This document shows, one piece after another, positions 9,349 to 18,945 of a DNA stretch of 64,000 bases. Under the pieces are notes generated by a model. The model was not told where the DNA came from and searched no databases. It worked only from the letters and a program-made list of their open reading frames with translations. The stretch is from Flavobacterium sp. KMS. GTDB taxonomy: Bacteria > Bacteroidota > Bacteroidia > Flavobacteriales > Flavobacteriaceae. The stretch's first letter is position 1; each line of letters opens with the position of its first letter. Made by a program: the position numbers and the translations under genes. The stretch is taken from contig NZ_JSYP01000010.1 in NCBI RefSeq assembly GCF_000813005.1, forward strand, positions 81,828 to 145,827. Reading direction: 5' to 3'.

Positions 9349-9430
9349 GCCTTTGTTACTCATAGCCCCAGAACCTTCTTTAAACCCTTGCAATTTTAGA
9401 CGCACTGCGGTGCGTCTCTACGGAAAACCT
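9349..9430. repeat. 82-bp direct repeat, copy 2, with palindrome
   Basis: This is the second copy of the 82-bp unit. Its palindrome at 9398-9417 is identical to that of copy 1. The flanks differ slightly (for example GAACCTT for GAGCCTT), so the duplication is not brand new. Confidence 0.88.
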
Positions 9431-9466
9431 TTGAACCTTTGAACCTCAGAACCTTTGTCCCTCTTT

Positions 9467-10759
9467 TTAAGAAACCCTATTATCAAAAAAACGAATCGGC
9501 TTGCGACTCATTGGATTAAAAACCAAAGAATTTAATATTTCTTTTGAAGTGAATTCTATTTTTGGAGTTACTCTTAATTTTGCTCTAAAGTGGTCTTTGA
9601 TTTCTTGCAACAATTCATTCGACTGACTTTTCACAGCAATCTTAATCAGGATTTCATCTGTTCCTAAATCATTGGTGAATATCTCGATGATGTGATTTTC
9701 GATAGCATCGAAGTCACTTAAAACATCATTCATTGCGGGTGGATAAAGCGTTGTTCCTTTATATTTTATCATTTGTTTTTTACGCCCGATAACTGGACCA
9801 ACACGCAAAGTATTTCTTCCGCAAGCACATGGAGTATCGTGCAACTGAACAATATCGCCAGTTTTAAAACGCAATAAAGGCATGGCTTCAATACCTAAAG
9901 TGGTAAAAGTAAGTTCGCCAGCTTCGCCATTTTTTACTCGATTATTATTTTCATCAAGGACTTCTACAATGATAAGTTCGGGATGATGATGTCCTCCGTT
10001 TTGATGTTCACATTCGGTAAAGGCTGTGCTCATTTCGGTAGATGCATAAGTCGAGAATAGCTTAATATCCCATTTATCTGTTATTTTTTTAGATAAAATA
10101 TTCATTGAAAAATCTTGATTTCTCAACGATTCTCCGATGCAAATTGCGCCTTTTATGCTCGAATTATTATAATCGATATTATGGCTTTCGGCATATTCTA
10201 TCAGTTTTAATAAAAATGAAGGAACAGTTATTAGATATGAAGGATTGTATTTTAAGATAGAATCCCATTGCAATTCGGGTATTCCTGCACCAACACGGAT
10301 TACACCTACTTTTAATTTTCGTAATCCTAAAAAGTAAGCTAGTCCAGCCATGAATTTGCGATCAATTGTAGTCATAAGTTGTACAATATCACCTTCTTTA
10401 ATTCCGGCACAGTCAAAAGAAATAGCTTCGTTGTAAGCCAATCTGTCTAAATCGGCATCGGTTAAACCAAAAGTTACAGGATCACCTAAAGTTCCCGAAG
10501 TGGTTGCAAAATCGATGATTTTAGAAACTGGTACACACAGAAAATCATCGTTATTATTCTGAAGATCTTCTTTGGTAGTAGCAGGTAAAAGTTGAAGATC
10601 TTCCAGTGTTTTGATAGTAGAAACATCAATGTTTTTTTTCTCAAAAAGGTCTTTATAATAAGGTGAATTCTGACTTATGTAAGTCAAAAGTTCAACTAAT
10701 TTTTGTTCTTGAAAAACTTTAATTTCTTCTAAAGAACCTTTTTCTATTTCTGGAATCAT
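9467..10759 (-). CDS. Phenylacetate-CoA ligase-like AMP-forming acid ligase (aryl starter activation)
   Basis: The 430 residues fit the PaaK/F390-synthetase branch of adenylate-forming enzymes. Seen are the phosphate loop TTSGTLGDPVTFG (about 87-99), the STYASTEMST acyl-adenylate motif, and RFKTGDIVQLHD followed by a cysteine pair (CACG). The C-terminal domain has IGRKKQMIKYKGTTLYPPA. The family adenylates an aromatic acid and then forms a thioester. Next to a tyrosine ammonia-lyase and polyene synthases, the likely substrate is 4-coumarate as flexirubin starter; that is inference. It is the last gene of the minus-strand block and overlaps the upstream gene by 4 bases. Confidence 0.85.
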   Translation of the reverse strand: MIPEIEKGSLEEIKVFQEQKLVELLTYISQNSPYYKDLFEKKNIDVSTIKTLEDLQLLPATTKEDLQNNNDDFLCVPVSKIIDFATTSGTLGDPVTFGLTDADLDRLAYNEAISFDCAGIKEGDIVQLMTTIDRKFMAGLAYFLGLRKLKVGVIRVGAGIPELQWDSILKYNPSYLITVPSFLLKLIEYAESHNIDYNNSSIKGAICIGESLRNQDFSMNILSKKITDKWDIKLFSTYASTEMSTAFTECEHQNGGHHHPELIIVEVLDENNNRVKNGEAGELTFTTLGIEAMPLLRFKTGDIVQLHDTPCACGRNTLRVGPVIGRKKQMIKYKGTTLYPPAMNDVLSDFDAIENHIIEIFTNDLGTDEILIKIAVKSQSNELLQEIKDHFRAKLRVTPKIEFTSKEILNSLVFNPMSRKPIRFFDNRVS

Positions 10760-12432
10760 CTTAATTTTCTTTTGATTTTCTTAATATATTTTTCAACTTT
10801 CTGTTTTTCAGGAAGTGTGGTAATTTCTTTTGTCAATGCTTTTTTAAACTGATTTTGTGCCAAAGCATATTCTTTTTTCTGATAAAAATACAATCCCACT
10901 TTGTAATAAACTACCCAGTAATCAGGGTTTAAGGATAGATATTCCTGAATAAATTCAGGTGAAATTGCGTTCTTGCTTTTTAAATAAGAATTGATTTTTT
11001 CATCTTCAATTCTGAATTTTTGATAATTTTTAAATTCGGCTGTAGCCAAAAAAGGATCTTTGGCAATATTCAATTCACTCTCAGACAAAGATACAATTGT
11101 ATCTGTTTGCTCTCTGTTTTTAAATATTTTATTCAAGTCGTAACAAACAAATTCTCCCAGTTGATACGGATTGGCAGAAACCCAAACTAATTTTTCTTCG
11201 GGTTTAAAAATTATGCCATGGTGCGCCATTAATTGATTTAAGGATTTTTCGTTACCATAACCCAATTTAATATTTTCCAAACCTTCTTTGTTTCTGAGTA
11301 TTTCGGATGCTTTTTTAGGATTTACTTTTGGTGTTTCTTCAAAAAGTTCCACCATTCTATCGTATCTATATTTCGAATGACTGTTTAGAATTTGGTTCTC
11401 ATTTCGTTTGTCATCTTTTAAGGCGTCGCTTTGAAAATGATTGGAACAAATAAGCTGATTGTTGTTTGAGACTTCATAAACTCCAAATTTGTGTGGAGAA
11501 ACTTCTATTAAAACGGCTTTGTTATCATTGGCACTTCCTACCATTATAGATTCGGAAACGAAAACGGTTGTCTTTTTTGCAATAGCAATAGCTTCATCAA
11601 TGTTAGTTGCATATTGTAATATTTGACGGGTGAGAACAGAAATAGGAGTTTTGGCAATTAGCGGAATTTTCGATTTTCCTGCATTGATGGTTACTGTTAA
11701 TCCTTCCTGATTCATTCCTGAAACTGCTCCAATCATTCCCGGCCAGGTTACCATCATAAACGGATGACCTGTTTTTGGTTTTATAAAGGCTACGATTTTG
11801 TCTTTCGCGAAAGCGTCATTTACATAAAAATCGAAATTGCGACCAAGAATTAAATTCCCATCTTCAGATTTTTCTCCCCAAGCAGCAAATGAGGAACAAC
11901 CTACTAATGCCAAATCTTGTAATGCGTGCCCAATATCGTGCGCTGCATGTAAATATAAATTGCGTAAATATTGCGATGCGATGGCATCATAATCATGAGA
12001 TGTATATTGAGAAACACCGTAAATTTCGGTTTGATATTCTTCGGGAACATTGAGGTATAATTTCCTGTTGTACCATTTTAAAAAGTTCCGAAGCATATTT
12101 TGCTTAAACTTTGAAGGTACTAAATCTTTAATTTTTGAGAAAAATATGAGTTCTTGCTTCTTTAAAAGAGAGTCAGTTAATGCTCCAGAGTTAAGACCAA
12201 TTTGATAAGCGTCGCCTTCTACATAAAGTTCCCAAAGACCTTGTTTGTTTTTTAAAAGAGAGTTCTTTCCAACTGAAAATACAGAATTGGATTGTTTTTT
12301 TACGATAGGTAAAATAGCATCATAATCTGCGATATTGGGCTGATGATGCATTGATTTTGAAGTGCCACAGGAGAGAAACACCAACAAAAAACCGATTAAG
12401 AATACAATCAGAATTCGCTTTTTCATAATCAA
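10756..12432 (-). CDS. C45-type (acyl-CoA:6-APA acyltransferase-like) Ntn hydrolase lipoprotein
   Basis: The 558-residue protein starts with a lipoprotein signal, lipobox FLSCG (Cys22), so it is anchored in the envelope. The centre fits the C45 / phospholipase-B-like Ntn-hydrolase family: VGCSSFAAWG, in which Cys179 would become the N-terminal nucleophile after self-cleavage, then LILGRNFDFYV and VSGMNQEGLTVTIN. The last 100 residues include a TPR-like piece (YYKVGLYFYQKKEYALAQNQ). The family hydrolyses or transfers amide and acyl bonds. Sitting inside the pigment operon, it could trim or transfer an acyl group at the outer membrane; this is inference. Confidence 0.8.
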   Translation of the reverse strand: MIMKKRILIVFLIGFLLVFLSCGTSKSMHHQPNIADYDAILPIVKKQSNSVFSVGKNSLLKNKQGLWELYVEGDAYQIGLNSGALTDSLLKKQELIFFSKIKDLVPSKFKQNMLRNFLKWYNRKLYLNVPEEYQTEIYGVSQYTSHDYDAIASQYLRNLYLHAAHDIGHALQDLALVGCSSFAAWGEKSEDGNLILGRNFDFYVNDAFAKDKIVAFIKPKTGHPFMMVTWPGMIGAVSGMNQEGLTVTINAGKSKIPLIAKTPISVLTRQILQYATNIDEAIAIAKKTTVFVSESIMVGSANDNKAVLIEVSPHKFGVYEVSNNNQLICSNHFQSDALKDDKRNENQILNSHSKYRYDRMVELFEETPKVNPKKASEILRNKEGLENIKLGYGNEKSLNQLMAHHGIIFKPEEKLVWVSANPYQLGEFVCYDLNKIFKNREQTDTIVSLSESELNIAKDPFLATAEFKNYQKFRIEDEKINSYLKSKNAISPEFIQEYLSLNPDYWVVYYKVGLYFYQKKEYALAQNQFKKALTKEITTLPEKQKVEKYIKKIKRKLR

Positions 12433-12434
12433 AA

Positions 12435-13952
12435 TTATTCAGAGGCTTGATTGATTTTGGTTACTAGATATTCTTTCCCAACTATTTCTGAGCAAGTAAC
12501 AACGGCGCCAATAGTTACGCCCAAAACGCCATGCATATTAATACTTTGTCCTGTTAAATACAGGTTGTTAAGTTTGGTCTTAGAAGCAATAAATGATTTC
12601 ATAGGATTGTTAGAATCTTTAATGTAACCATACATATTACCATTATGTCCACCAATATAATCACGATAAGAAAGTGGAGTAGAAGTGTGTATCGATTGGA
12701 TACAATCTTTTATCCCGGGAAATTTTATCTCGATTTCGTTTAAAAACTTGGTTGCTTTACGGGATTTAAATTCATCATAACTTTCGCCACGATCATTCTT
12801 TTCGGCAGTCGTATTAAATGTATCTACCCAAGGTAATAAATCGTCGAATTTCATGTAGGTAATAAAAGTCATTCCATCCGCCCATTCTTCATCTTTCTTA
12901 GATGCGTTCATAGATGCCATATATGCTTTTGGCCAAGAGTTTTCGTTATACTCATGGGCAGTCCAAACATCATTACTATTTTTAAAATGATAGTAGTTAT
13001 GATTGATATATTTAAAGGTATTTGGTTTAAAAACCAAATACAAACTAAACGCTGAGATTACACCTTCGAGACTTTGGATTCGGCTATAAAATGATTTTCT
13101 AAAATTTTCTTCGCCAACCATTTTTAAAGTGGTTTTGGGTTCAATGTTAGAGATGAAGTACGTTGCCGAAACTTCGGTTCCATCTTTTATTTTAACGTTG
13201 GTAACATTGTTGTCTTCAACATTAAAGCGAACGACTTCTTTGTATTTATGAACTTCACCCCCGTATTTTTTTAATTGTTTAATGAGTTGTTTTGTAATCT
13301 GGCTTCCACCATTTATACATCTCCAAGAACTCTGAATGTATGAGTTTACAGATAAAGCATGTACATAAAAAGGTGATTTATCTTCAATACCAGCATATAA
13401 AAAATTAGAACCAGCAAGCACAGCTCTTAGTTGTTTATTATCGGTTATCTCATCGATGGTTTGTTTGGCATTTAAGGTCAGGATATCGCTATCGTATTTC
13501 CCTTCCCAACGCAAGTTGTATAACGGGAACGAATCGCAGGTATCTTTTATTTTTGTGCAATAATTTTCTATTGCTTCTTTTTCTTCTGGAAAGTGTTTTA
13601 ATAATTGGGCAACGAAGTTATCATATCCTTGAGCATGTGGATATTCTTTGTTTTCATCTTCAAATGAGATGATATCAAAACCATCTTCATCCATTTTTTT
13701 TAGTTTCAAATTATCCATGATGCCTAGATATTTGAAATATTTATACAAATTTTGTCCTTCACTCAGTCCTCCGATATAGTGAATTCCTGTATCAAAAATG
13801 GTTTTATCTCTCACAAATGTTTGGAGGTTTCCACCAAACTGATTATTTTTTTCGAGCACACAAACGCTATATCCTTCTTTGGCAAGAATAATAGCCGAAA
13901 CAAGACCGCCTAAACCGCTTCCTACGATAACAACATCATAACGTTCTTTCAT
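12435..13952 (-). CDS. Phytoene-desaturase-like FAD-dependent oxidoreductase (first of two)
   Basis: The 505 residues begin with a Rossmann dinucleotide motif (VVIVGSGLGGLVSAIILAKE) and contain the CrtI/retinol-saturase style tail LYLTGQSINMHGVLGVTIGA. Such flavoproteins desaturate or saturate polyisoprenoid or polyene chains. No carotenoid synthesis genes are nearby, so a role in adjusting the aryl polyene or alkyl chains of flexirubin is more likely. It is tightly packed, with gaps of 1-2 bases to both neighbours. A related gene lies at 35877-37520. Confidence 0.85.
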   Translation of the reverse strand: MKERYDVVIVGSGLGGLVSAIILAKEGYSVCVLEKNNQFGGNLQTFVRDKTIFDTGIHYIGGLSEGQNLYKYFKYLGIMDNLKLKKMDEDGFDIISFEDENKEYPHAQGYDNFVAQLLKHFPEEKEAIENYCTKIKDTCDSFPLYNLRWEGKYDSDILTLNAKQTIDEITDNKQLRAVLAGSNFLYAGIEDKSPFYVHALSVNSYIQSSWRCINGGSQITKQLIKQLKKYGGEVHKYKEVVRFNVEDNNVTNVKIKDGTEVSATYFISNIEPKTTLKMVGEENFRKSFYSRIQSLEGVISAFSLYLVFKPNTFKYINHNYYHFKNSNDVWTAHEYNENSWPKAYMASMNASKKDEEWADGMTFITYMKFDDLLPWVDTFNTTAEKNDRGESYDEFKSRKATKFLNEIEIKFPGIKDCIQSIHTSTPLSYRDYIGGHNGNMYGYIKDSNNPMKSFIASKTKLNNLYLTGQSINMHGVLGVTIGAVVTCSEIVGKEYLVTKINQASE

Positions 13953-13953
13953 G

Positions 13954-16900
13954 CTATTCTTTCTTTAAGACTATAATTTTGTCTTCTTCATTTGTACAAG
14001 TATAGCCAAAATTAAGCAATGTGTCCTTTAAACTTGTGCTATTTATTAAAATAAAACAAGATGTTGTCGGAATAATTTTTTCAATAATTGAGTTGTAACT
14101 TTCGTCGGAAACTAAAACAACATCATATTGTTTTTGTAATGCCACATCTAGATTTTCCAGATAATGTATGGCTCTTTTCTTAACGATATAATTGGTTTGT
14201 GCAACCTTATGTTTTTCTTCATCGGTTGTATAAGAATCAATCTTTCGTTGTGGTTCTTGTAATGTTAATAGTAAATCGAGTTGGCCATAATCATTGGTAA
14301 GATGCAAGATTTTGGCTTTAGGTTTTATGTATTTATTTAATAGATAATAGGTCTCTAAATTGGTTTTTAGATTCTTTTTTACACTATTTATTATTTCTGA
14401 TTCTTTATAATCAAAACTATTGATAATTATTTTTTTGAAATAATCTGGTCCTTCAAGCTGCTCTCGTACTTTATGGAATTCGGCTTTAAAGAAGGTGCTT
14501 ATTTGCTTTGTTCTTTCGGTATAATTTTTCCCAAAAGAAAGATTATCAGGAGTAATTCGCTCAAGAATAGAAATGGTTATTGCACTATCATATATAATGA
14601 AATCTCCTTTTGGCAACGCTTCTGAAGTACCGTGGATCAGGATAGGAATAATATCCAGATTAAAATGTTCTGCAAGATAAAATGCGCCTTTATGGAATCG
14701 TTTTACCTGATTGCTTTCAGATCTTGTTCCTTCTGGGAAAACCATTAAGGAATATCCTTCGTCAATTTTTTTGCGTAAATGTTCAAGACCTCCTTCAAGA
14801 CCTTCTGATACGGGATAAAAACCTGCTTTTCTTACCGTAGCACCAAAAATAGGAGAATTATAAACCCAGTCGCTTACCAGATAAATGATTTTAGGGCTTA
14901 GCATTCCAACTGCCAAAATATCTAAAAAGGAAGAATGGTTGGCAATAATTACAGCTGGTTTTTCGAATTTCTCGTTATGAATATTAATTACTTTTTTGCT
15001 TACAAATGGATTTGTATATAAAACGGATTTCATGAATTTAGAAATCAGATATCGGAATCCTTTTATTTTTGTCTCTTCTTTTAGAGGAAGAATTTTCATA
15101 AATGTCAGGCAAAAAAGGGACATTAGGACTCCACCAAGACCATAGTATAAAAATGATAATACGCCATGTATAAAGGAACGAAGCTGGAATGGTGCTTTTC
15201 CGTTTTTAGGGCGATTAGACAAGAATAGCTTGAATAAAATTGGGTAGAAGATAAACGTAATGATTAGTGCTGCAAAAACCCCAATTAATGAAATTGATGA
15301 AATAGATTGTAATGCGGGATGTTTGGCAAATATCAAAGCACCAATTCCTAGTATGGTTGTTATTACCGCAAGTATAATTGATGTTCTGTATATCGCAATC
15401 TCATTTTTTCCGGTTGTATATTCTTTTTGTAAGGCGCTTGTCATGAAAATACTAAAATCGACACCATGACCAAAAATCAAAGTACATACAATCATGCTAA
15501 AAATATTCAATTCGATGTTAAAAACCCCCATGATACCAGCAGTTACAATTCCGGTTAATGCAATCGGAATGCAACTTATAATAACTAATTCAATTCTTCT
15601 GAAAAAGAAGAACAGAATAAGGATCACAGCGACAAATGAATAATTTACAAGAGAATTAAAATCGGTTTTTAGTGTGCTAAAAAAAGTTTCATTCATTTGC
15701 TGGCGGTCGATTGCCAATAAACCATCTTTGGCAGAAGCCGATTTTACAAATGCGTCACGTTGTTCGGGAGCAACTTTTACCAATGTTGAGATGGTGAAAA
15801 AGCCGTTTTTCTCACTAATAAATTCCTGTAGTTGTAAGGCACTTATCTTTAAATAATCCTGATAGGTTATAGGTTTAAAGCTAGCATCAAGATGGTCAAA
15901 AAATGCGGTATAGGTTGTGGGTTTAAACCCAAGCTTTGCACCTTCGTTTATTAATTGAGATTTTAATAGTTGCTTTTTATTGGCATCCCAAAATGAATTC
16001 CATTTATCAATTTTTTGCTTTTGCTCCTTTTGCGAAAGCATAATTCCTCCTACAGAACTATAATTTAATATTTTGTTTTCCTGTTTTTCTTTTGCAAGAG
16101 CATTAAAAAGCAAGCTGTTTTTTTGCAAAACATCTTCCATACTATTTCCGTAGGATGCCAGATAAATAGTTTTAGAAGTTAAGCTTGTTGTACTTTCTTC
16201 AAGATCTTTTTCGGCAGCTTTAATTTCTTTTGGAACAAAATTAAGTTGTGATAAATCATTATTAAAACCAACATCGTTATAAGTAAAACAACAAATGATT
16301 GTAATAAGAACGCAAAAGCCAATTAAGAATTTATTGTTATGAAATGAAAAATGCGCCAATTTATCAATCACATTTTTCTTGTGTTCAAAATTGTTTTCTT
16401 TTGGTTTATACAAATGCGGAACAATGAGAAGGGAGAAAAATGCGGAAGCCATTACAATTACTGCAGCAAAAATTCCTAAGTCGTTTAACGCATCCGATTT
16501 TACAAAAAGCAGACATAAAAATGCAACAGCAGTTGTAGAACTACTCATGATTACTGGCATCGTAATGTCTTTGTACAATGTTTTTACATCGCTATTGTGC
16601 TTGTAATGTGTTAAGATATGTATAGAATAATCTATTGTGATTCCTAAAAGAATTGAACCAATACCAAGTGAAATCGCCGAAATTCTTTCCTTGACAAAGT
16701 ATAAAAATGCAACGGCAAATAAAGCTCCAAAAACGGTTGGGAGAAAAATGATTAATGGGATAAATACTTTGCGATAAAACAAAATCAGAATAAGCATTAG
16801 CGTAATCATTGCAATAGTTGTAGTAAGTACAATATCGCCTTTAATCTGGTTGGCATTTGCAACAGCAATAAGTGCTGAACCAAAATAACTTACTGAAGCT

Positions 16901-17637
16901 TTTGTTTTAAATTGCTTGTTTAAATTGTCTTTTATTGTATTAAGCTTTGCTGCAAAAATGGAGTTTTGTTCTGTTTCGCTCGAAGGCAAATTAGAAGTAA
17001 TAAACAACAATAATTTTTTTTTGTCTTTGGTCATTACAAAACCATTGTCGAGGGTAAAATCATCGCCAACATTTAATTGCTGTAATTTTTTTAAGGCTAT
17101 AAATGAAATCCCTAATGGATCTTGTAATATAAAATCTTTGGTAATAAATCCCGAAGGGGAGATTATCGATTTGTAATTTCCTTGCACTGTTGCCGCAATA
17201 CTATCTTGTTGCAATTTTGATTGTATGGTTGCATAATCTTTATCGTCTAGAAAAAGTGGCACATTGTTGTAAACAAAATCGATAGTTTCCTGAATGTTTT
17301 CTTCATCGATTTTTCCTTGTACAGCTGTTATATAAGGTTTGCAAGTTTTGGCAATACTATCTGTAAAAACTGCTGCCATTTCTTTTAAATCTTCATCTGT
17401 TCCGTCTTTTTCAGTTTGGAAAATAATGGTAATTTTATCTGCAAAATTAAGTTGCTTTAGTACTTTGGCAGTAACATCGGTTTTATCGTTTGTTGGAATA
17501 AGTTTGGTGATATCTTCTTCAAATTTAATTTTTGAAGCAAAAAATCCAAATATAAAAAGCATCGCAATTGCCAAGAAAACCGATAACGATTTTCTCTTAT
17601 TTACAAATAGATGTATGGCGTAGAAATAATGATGCAT
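13954..17637 (-). CDS. MMPL/RND transporter fused to PlsC acyltransferase and methyltransferase-like domain
   Basis: This very large protein (1227 residues) has three parts. Residues 1 to about 820 are an MMPL/RND-type exporter with two sets of membrane helices (for example FIPLIIFLPTVFGALFAVAF and LNIFSMIVCTLIFGHGVDFS). About 860-1090 is a PlsC-type acyltransferase with NHSSFLDI (HX4D) and FPEGTRSES. About 1090-1227 resembles a degenerate SAM methyltransferase fold. The frame extends to a GTG at 17658; I prefer the ATG at 17637. The fusion is typical of aryl-polyene and flexirubin loci, where it would move and acylate lipid intermediates at the inner membrane. Confidence 0.88.
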   Translation of the reverse strand: MHHYFYAIHLFVNKRKSLSVFLAIAMLFIFGFFASKIKFEEDITKLIPTNDKTDVTAKVLKQLNFADKITIIFQTEKDGTDEDLKEMAAVFTDSIAKTCKPYITAVQGKIDEENIQETIDFVYNNVPLFLDDKDYATIQSKLQQDSIAATVQGNYKSIISPSGFITKDFILQDPLGISFIALKKLQQLNVGDDFTLDNGFVMTKDKKKLLLFITSNLPSSETEQNSIFAAKLNTIKDNLNKQFKTKASVSYFGSALIAVANANQIKGDIVLTTTIAMITLMLILILFYRKVFIPLIIFLPTVFGALFAVAFLYFVKERISAISLGIGSILLGITIDYSIHILTHYKHNSDVKTLYKDITMPVIMSSSTTAVAFLCLLFVKSDALNDLGIFAAVIVMASAFFSLLIVPHLYKPKENNFEHKKNVIDKLAHFSFHNNKFLIGFCVLITIICCFTYNDVGFNNDLSQLNFVPKEIKAAEKDLEESTTSLTSKTIYLASYGNSMEDVLQKNSLLFNALAKEKQENKILNYSSVGGIMLSQKEQKQKIDKWNSFWDANKKQLLKSQLINEGAKLGFKPTTYTAFFDHLDASFKPITYQDYLKISALQLQEFISEKNGFFTISTLVKVAPEQRDAFVKSASAKDGLLAIDRQQMNETFFSTLKTDFNSLVNYSFVAVILILFFFFRRIELVIISCIPIALTGIVTAGIMGVFNIELNIFSMIVCTLIFGHGVDFSIFMTSALQKEYTTGKNEIAIYRTSIILAVITTILGIGALIFAKHPALQSISSISLIGVFAALIITFIFYPILFKLFLSNRPKNGKAPFQLRSFIHGVLSFLYYGLGGVLMSLFCLTFMKILPLKEETKIKGFRYLISKFMKSVLYTNPFVSKKVINIHNEKFEKPAVIIANHSSFLDILAVGMLSPKIIYLVSDWVYNSPIFGATVRKAGFYPVSEGLEGGLEHLRKKIDEGYSLMVFPEGTRSESNQVKRFHKGAFYLAEHFNLDIIPILIHGTSEALPKGDFIIYDSAITISILERITPDNLSFGKNYTERTKQISTFFKAEFHKVREQLEGPDYFKKIIINSFDYKESEIINSVKKNLKTNLETYYLLNKYIKPKAKILHLTNDYGQLDLLLTLQEPQRKIDSYTTDEEKHKVAQTNYIVKKRAIHYLENLDVALQKQYDVVLVSDESYNSIIEKIIPTTSCFILINSTSLKDTLLNFGYTCTNEEDKIIVLKKE

Positions 17638-17739
17638 GCTTATAGTTTTTTTAGCCACTGATTATACTGATCCGCACAGATTATTCCCGTTGCGAATATA
17701 ATTTTCTTTAATCCTTTAATATGTGGCAAAATATTTAAT

Positions 17740-18927
17740 TTAATTATTGGTTTTATTTTTGGGTGTACTAAACAATGTTAAAAGTAAGTAGGCTATTGAT
17801 CCTAATAATAATGCCATTACGGATGCTAATACTAAACTCCCAACAACATATTGTGTTACATTCTTTGATACATCTGTAAGTGATAGTGAATCATTTAGTA
17901 CCAAAGGAGCTGTATTTGTTATAAAAAGACTTCCCATTTTTAAAGATCCATATATTACTAATGGGATGAATGGTGGGAAACTAACATTTGATGCCAAAAA
18001 AGCGATGACTTTATTAAGCTTGAATAAGGTGGCAGAGAAAAGAAGTAATACGGTCTGGAATCCCCAAAATGGTGAAATTCCAATAAAAACTCCTAATGCA
18101 ATTGCTGCCGATTTTTTAAAATTTGATTCATCGCTTTCCAGAATATCTTCTAGTAGGAATTTTTTAAGTCCTTTTTTTTTAATTTTAAGAACTAAATCTC
18201 TGGGTTTAATGTAAACAAGAGCAATAAAAACCAATACGGTATTTAAGATACTGATTCGGGTAAAATCCTTGAATGGACGAAAATGCGAAACTCTTTCCAG
18301 TGGGTCGTATAAAACTTTGACTGGAATGTTTTTAACCGGAATGCCTTTCCAGGCAGCACGTACAATTATCTCGATTTCAAATTCAAATTTAGGCGTGAAA
18401 TGTCTCTCGGGAATTAATCGTAAAGGGTATAATCGAAATCCAGATTGTGTGTCCTGAAGTCGAATTCCTGTTTCAAACCAAAACCAGAAGTTTGAAAATT
18501 TGTTTCCGAAACTACTTTTTTTAGGTACATTTTCCTGAGTCATATTACGACTTCCAATAAGCAAGGAATTTGGTTCTTTTTGGATAGCATCAATAAACGA
18601 AGGAATATCCGAAGCAAAATGTTGTCCATCGGAATCGATTGTTATTGCATATTCGTAATTTAAAGCAATTGCTTTATTAAAACCGTTTTGTAATGCAATT
18701 CCTTTTCCTTGATTCTCGGGATGGTGAATTTGTATGAGTTCTGGAAAATTTTCTAAAATTTCTCTTGTTTTATCTGTCGATCCATCATTGACTACAATAA
18801 CATCTTTGGTGCAGGTTAAAATAGAATCAAGAACTTTTGCTAACGTTTTGTGGTTGTTGTACGTGGGTACAATAACACAAAAATTAGTTTGGGCAAGTTG
18901 TTCTTCTTGAGATAAAATAGGTTCCAT
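17740..18927 (-). CDS. Family 2 glycosyltransferase fused to DUF2062 membrane domain
   Basis: The N-terminal 230 residues are a GT2 domain with FCVIVPTYNNHKTL, VIVVNDGSTDKT and ITIDSDGQH (DxD-like). The remaining 150 residues form a DUF2062 domain with FIGISPFWGFQTVLL and two or more membrane helices. GT2 enzymes of this kind move a sugar from a nucleotide or lipid carrier at the inner membrane. Flexirubins are not usually glycosylated, so the acceptor could be a lipid intermediate. A gap of about 100 bases follows before the MMPL fusion. Confidence 0.85.
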   Translation of the reverse strand: MEPILSQEEQLAQTNFCVIVPTYNNHKTLAKVLDSILTCTKDVIVVNDGSTDKTREILENFPELIQIHHPENQGKGIALQNGFNKAIALNYEYAITIDSDGQHFASDIPSFIDAIQKEPNSLLIGSRNMTQENVPKKSSFGNKFSNFWFWFETGIRLQDTQSGFRLYPLRLIPERHFTPKFEFEIEIIVRAAWKGIPVKNIPVKVLYDPLERVSHFRPFKDFTRISILNTVLVFIALVYIKPRDLVLKIKKKGLKKFLLEDILESDESNFKKSAAIALGVFIGISPFWGFQTVLLLFSATLFKLNKVIAFLASNVSFPPFIPLVIYGSLKMGSLFITNTAPLVLNDSLSLTDVSKNVTQYVVGSLVLASVMALLLGSIAYLLLTLFSTPKNKTNN

Positions 18928-18945
18928 TTTGTGGTTTTTCTTTAA

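Larger units (their letters stand above)
9107..9466. repeat. Composite intergenic repeat region built of AAAGGTTC-like words
   Basis: The gap between dusB and the pigment cluster (9062-9466) holds no credible gene. Its left part is made of degenerate words such as TTCAAAGG, TGCAAAGGCT and TTCAGAGG. Its right part contains the reverse complements (CCTTTGAGCC, AACCTTTGAACC). A 21-bp perfect inverted repeat lies at 9207-9227 and 9248-9268. Within the right part is an 82-bp direct repeat carrying a GC-rich palindrome. Such word repeats are, to my recollection, scattered in Flavobacterium genomes. Confidence 0.8.

Noticed and set aside
9180..9365. 61-codon open frame in the gap next to dusB
   Set aside because: It is a translation of repeat words and the palindrome; no start context or protein pattern.
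9062..9466. Insertion sequence
   Set aside because: Inverted repeats are present but there is no transposase frame or target-site duplication that I can see.
12435..13952. Carotenoid biosynthesis (crtI) assignment
   Set aside because: No phytoene synthase, lycopene cyclase or isoprenoid genes in the window; the gene is within the flexirubin block.
15260..17623. Several plus-strand frames opposite the MMPL fusion gene
   Set aside because: Antisense shadows of a long coding region, with no protein-like pattern.
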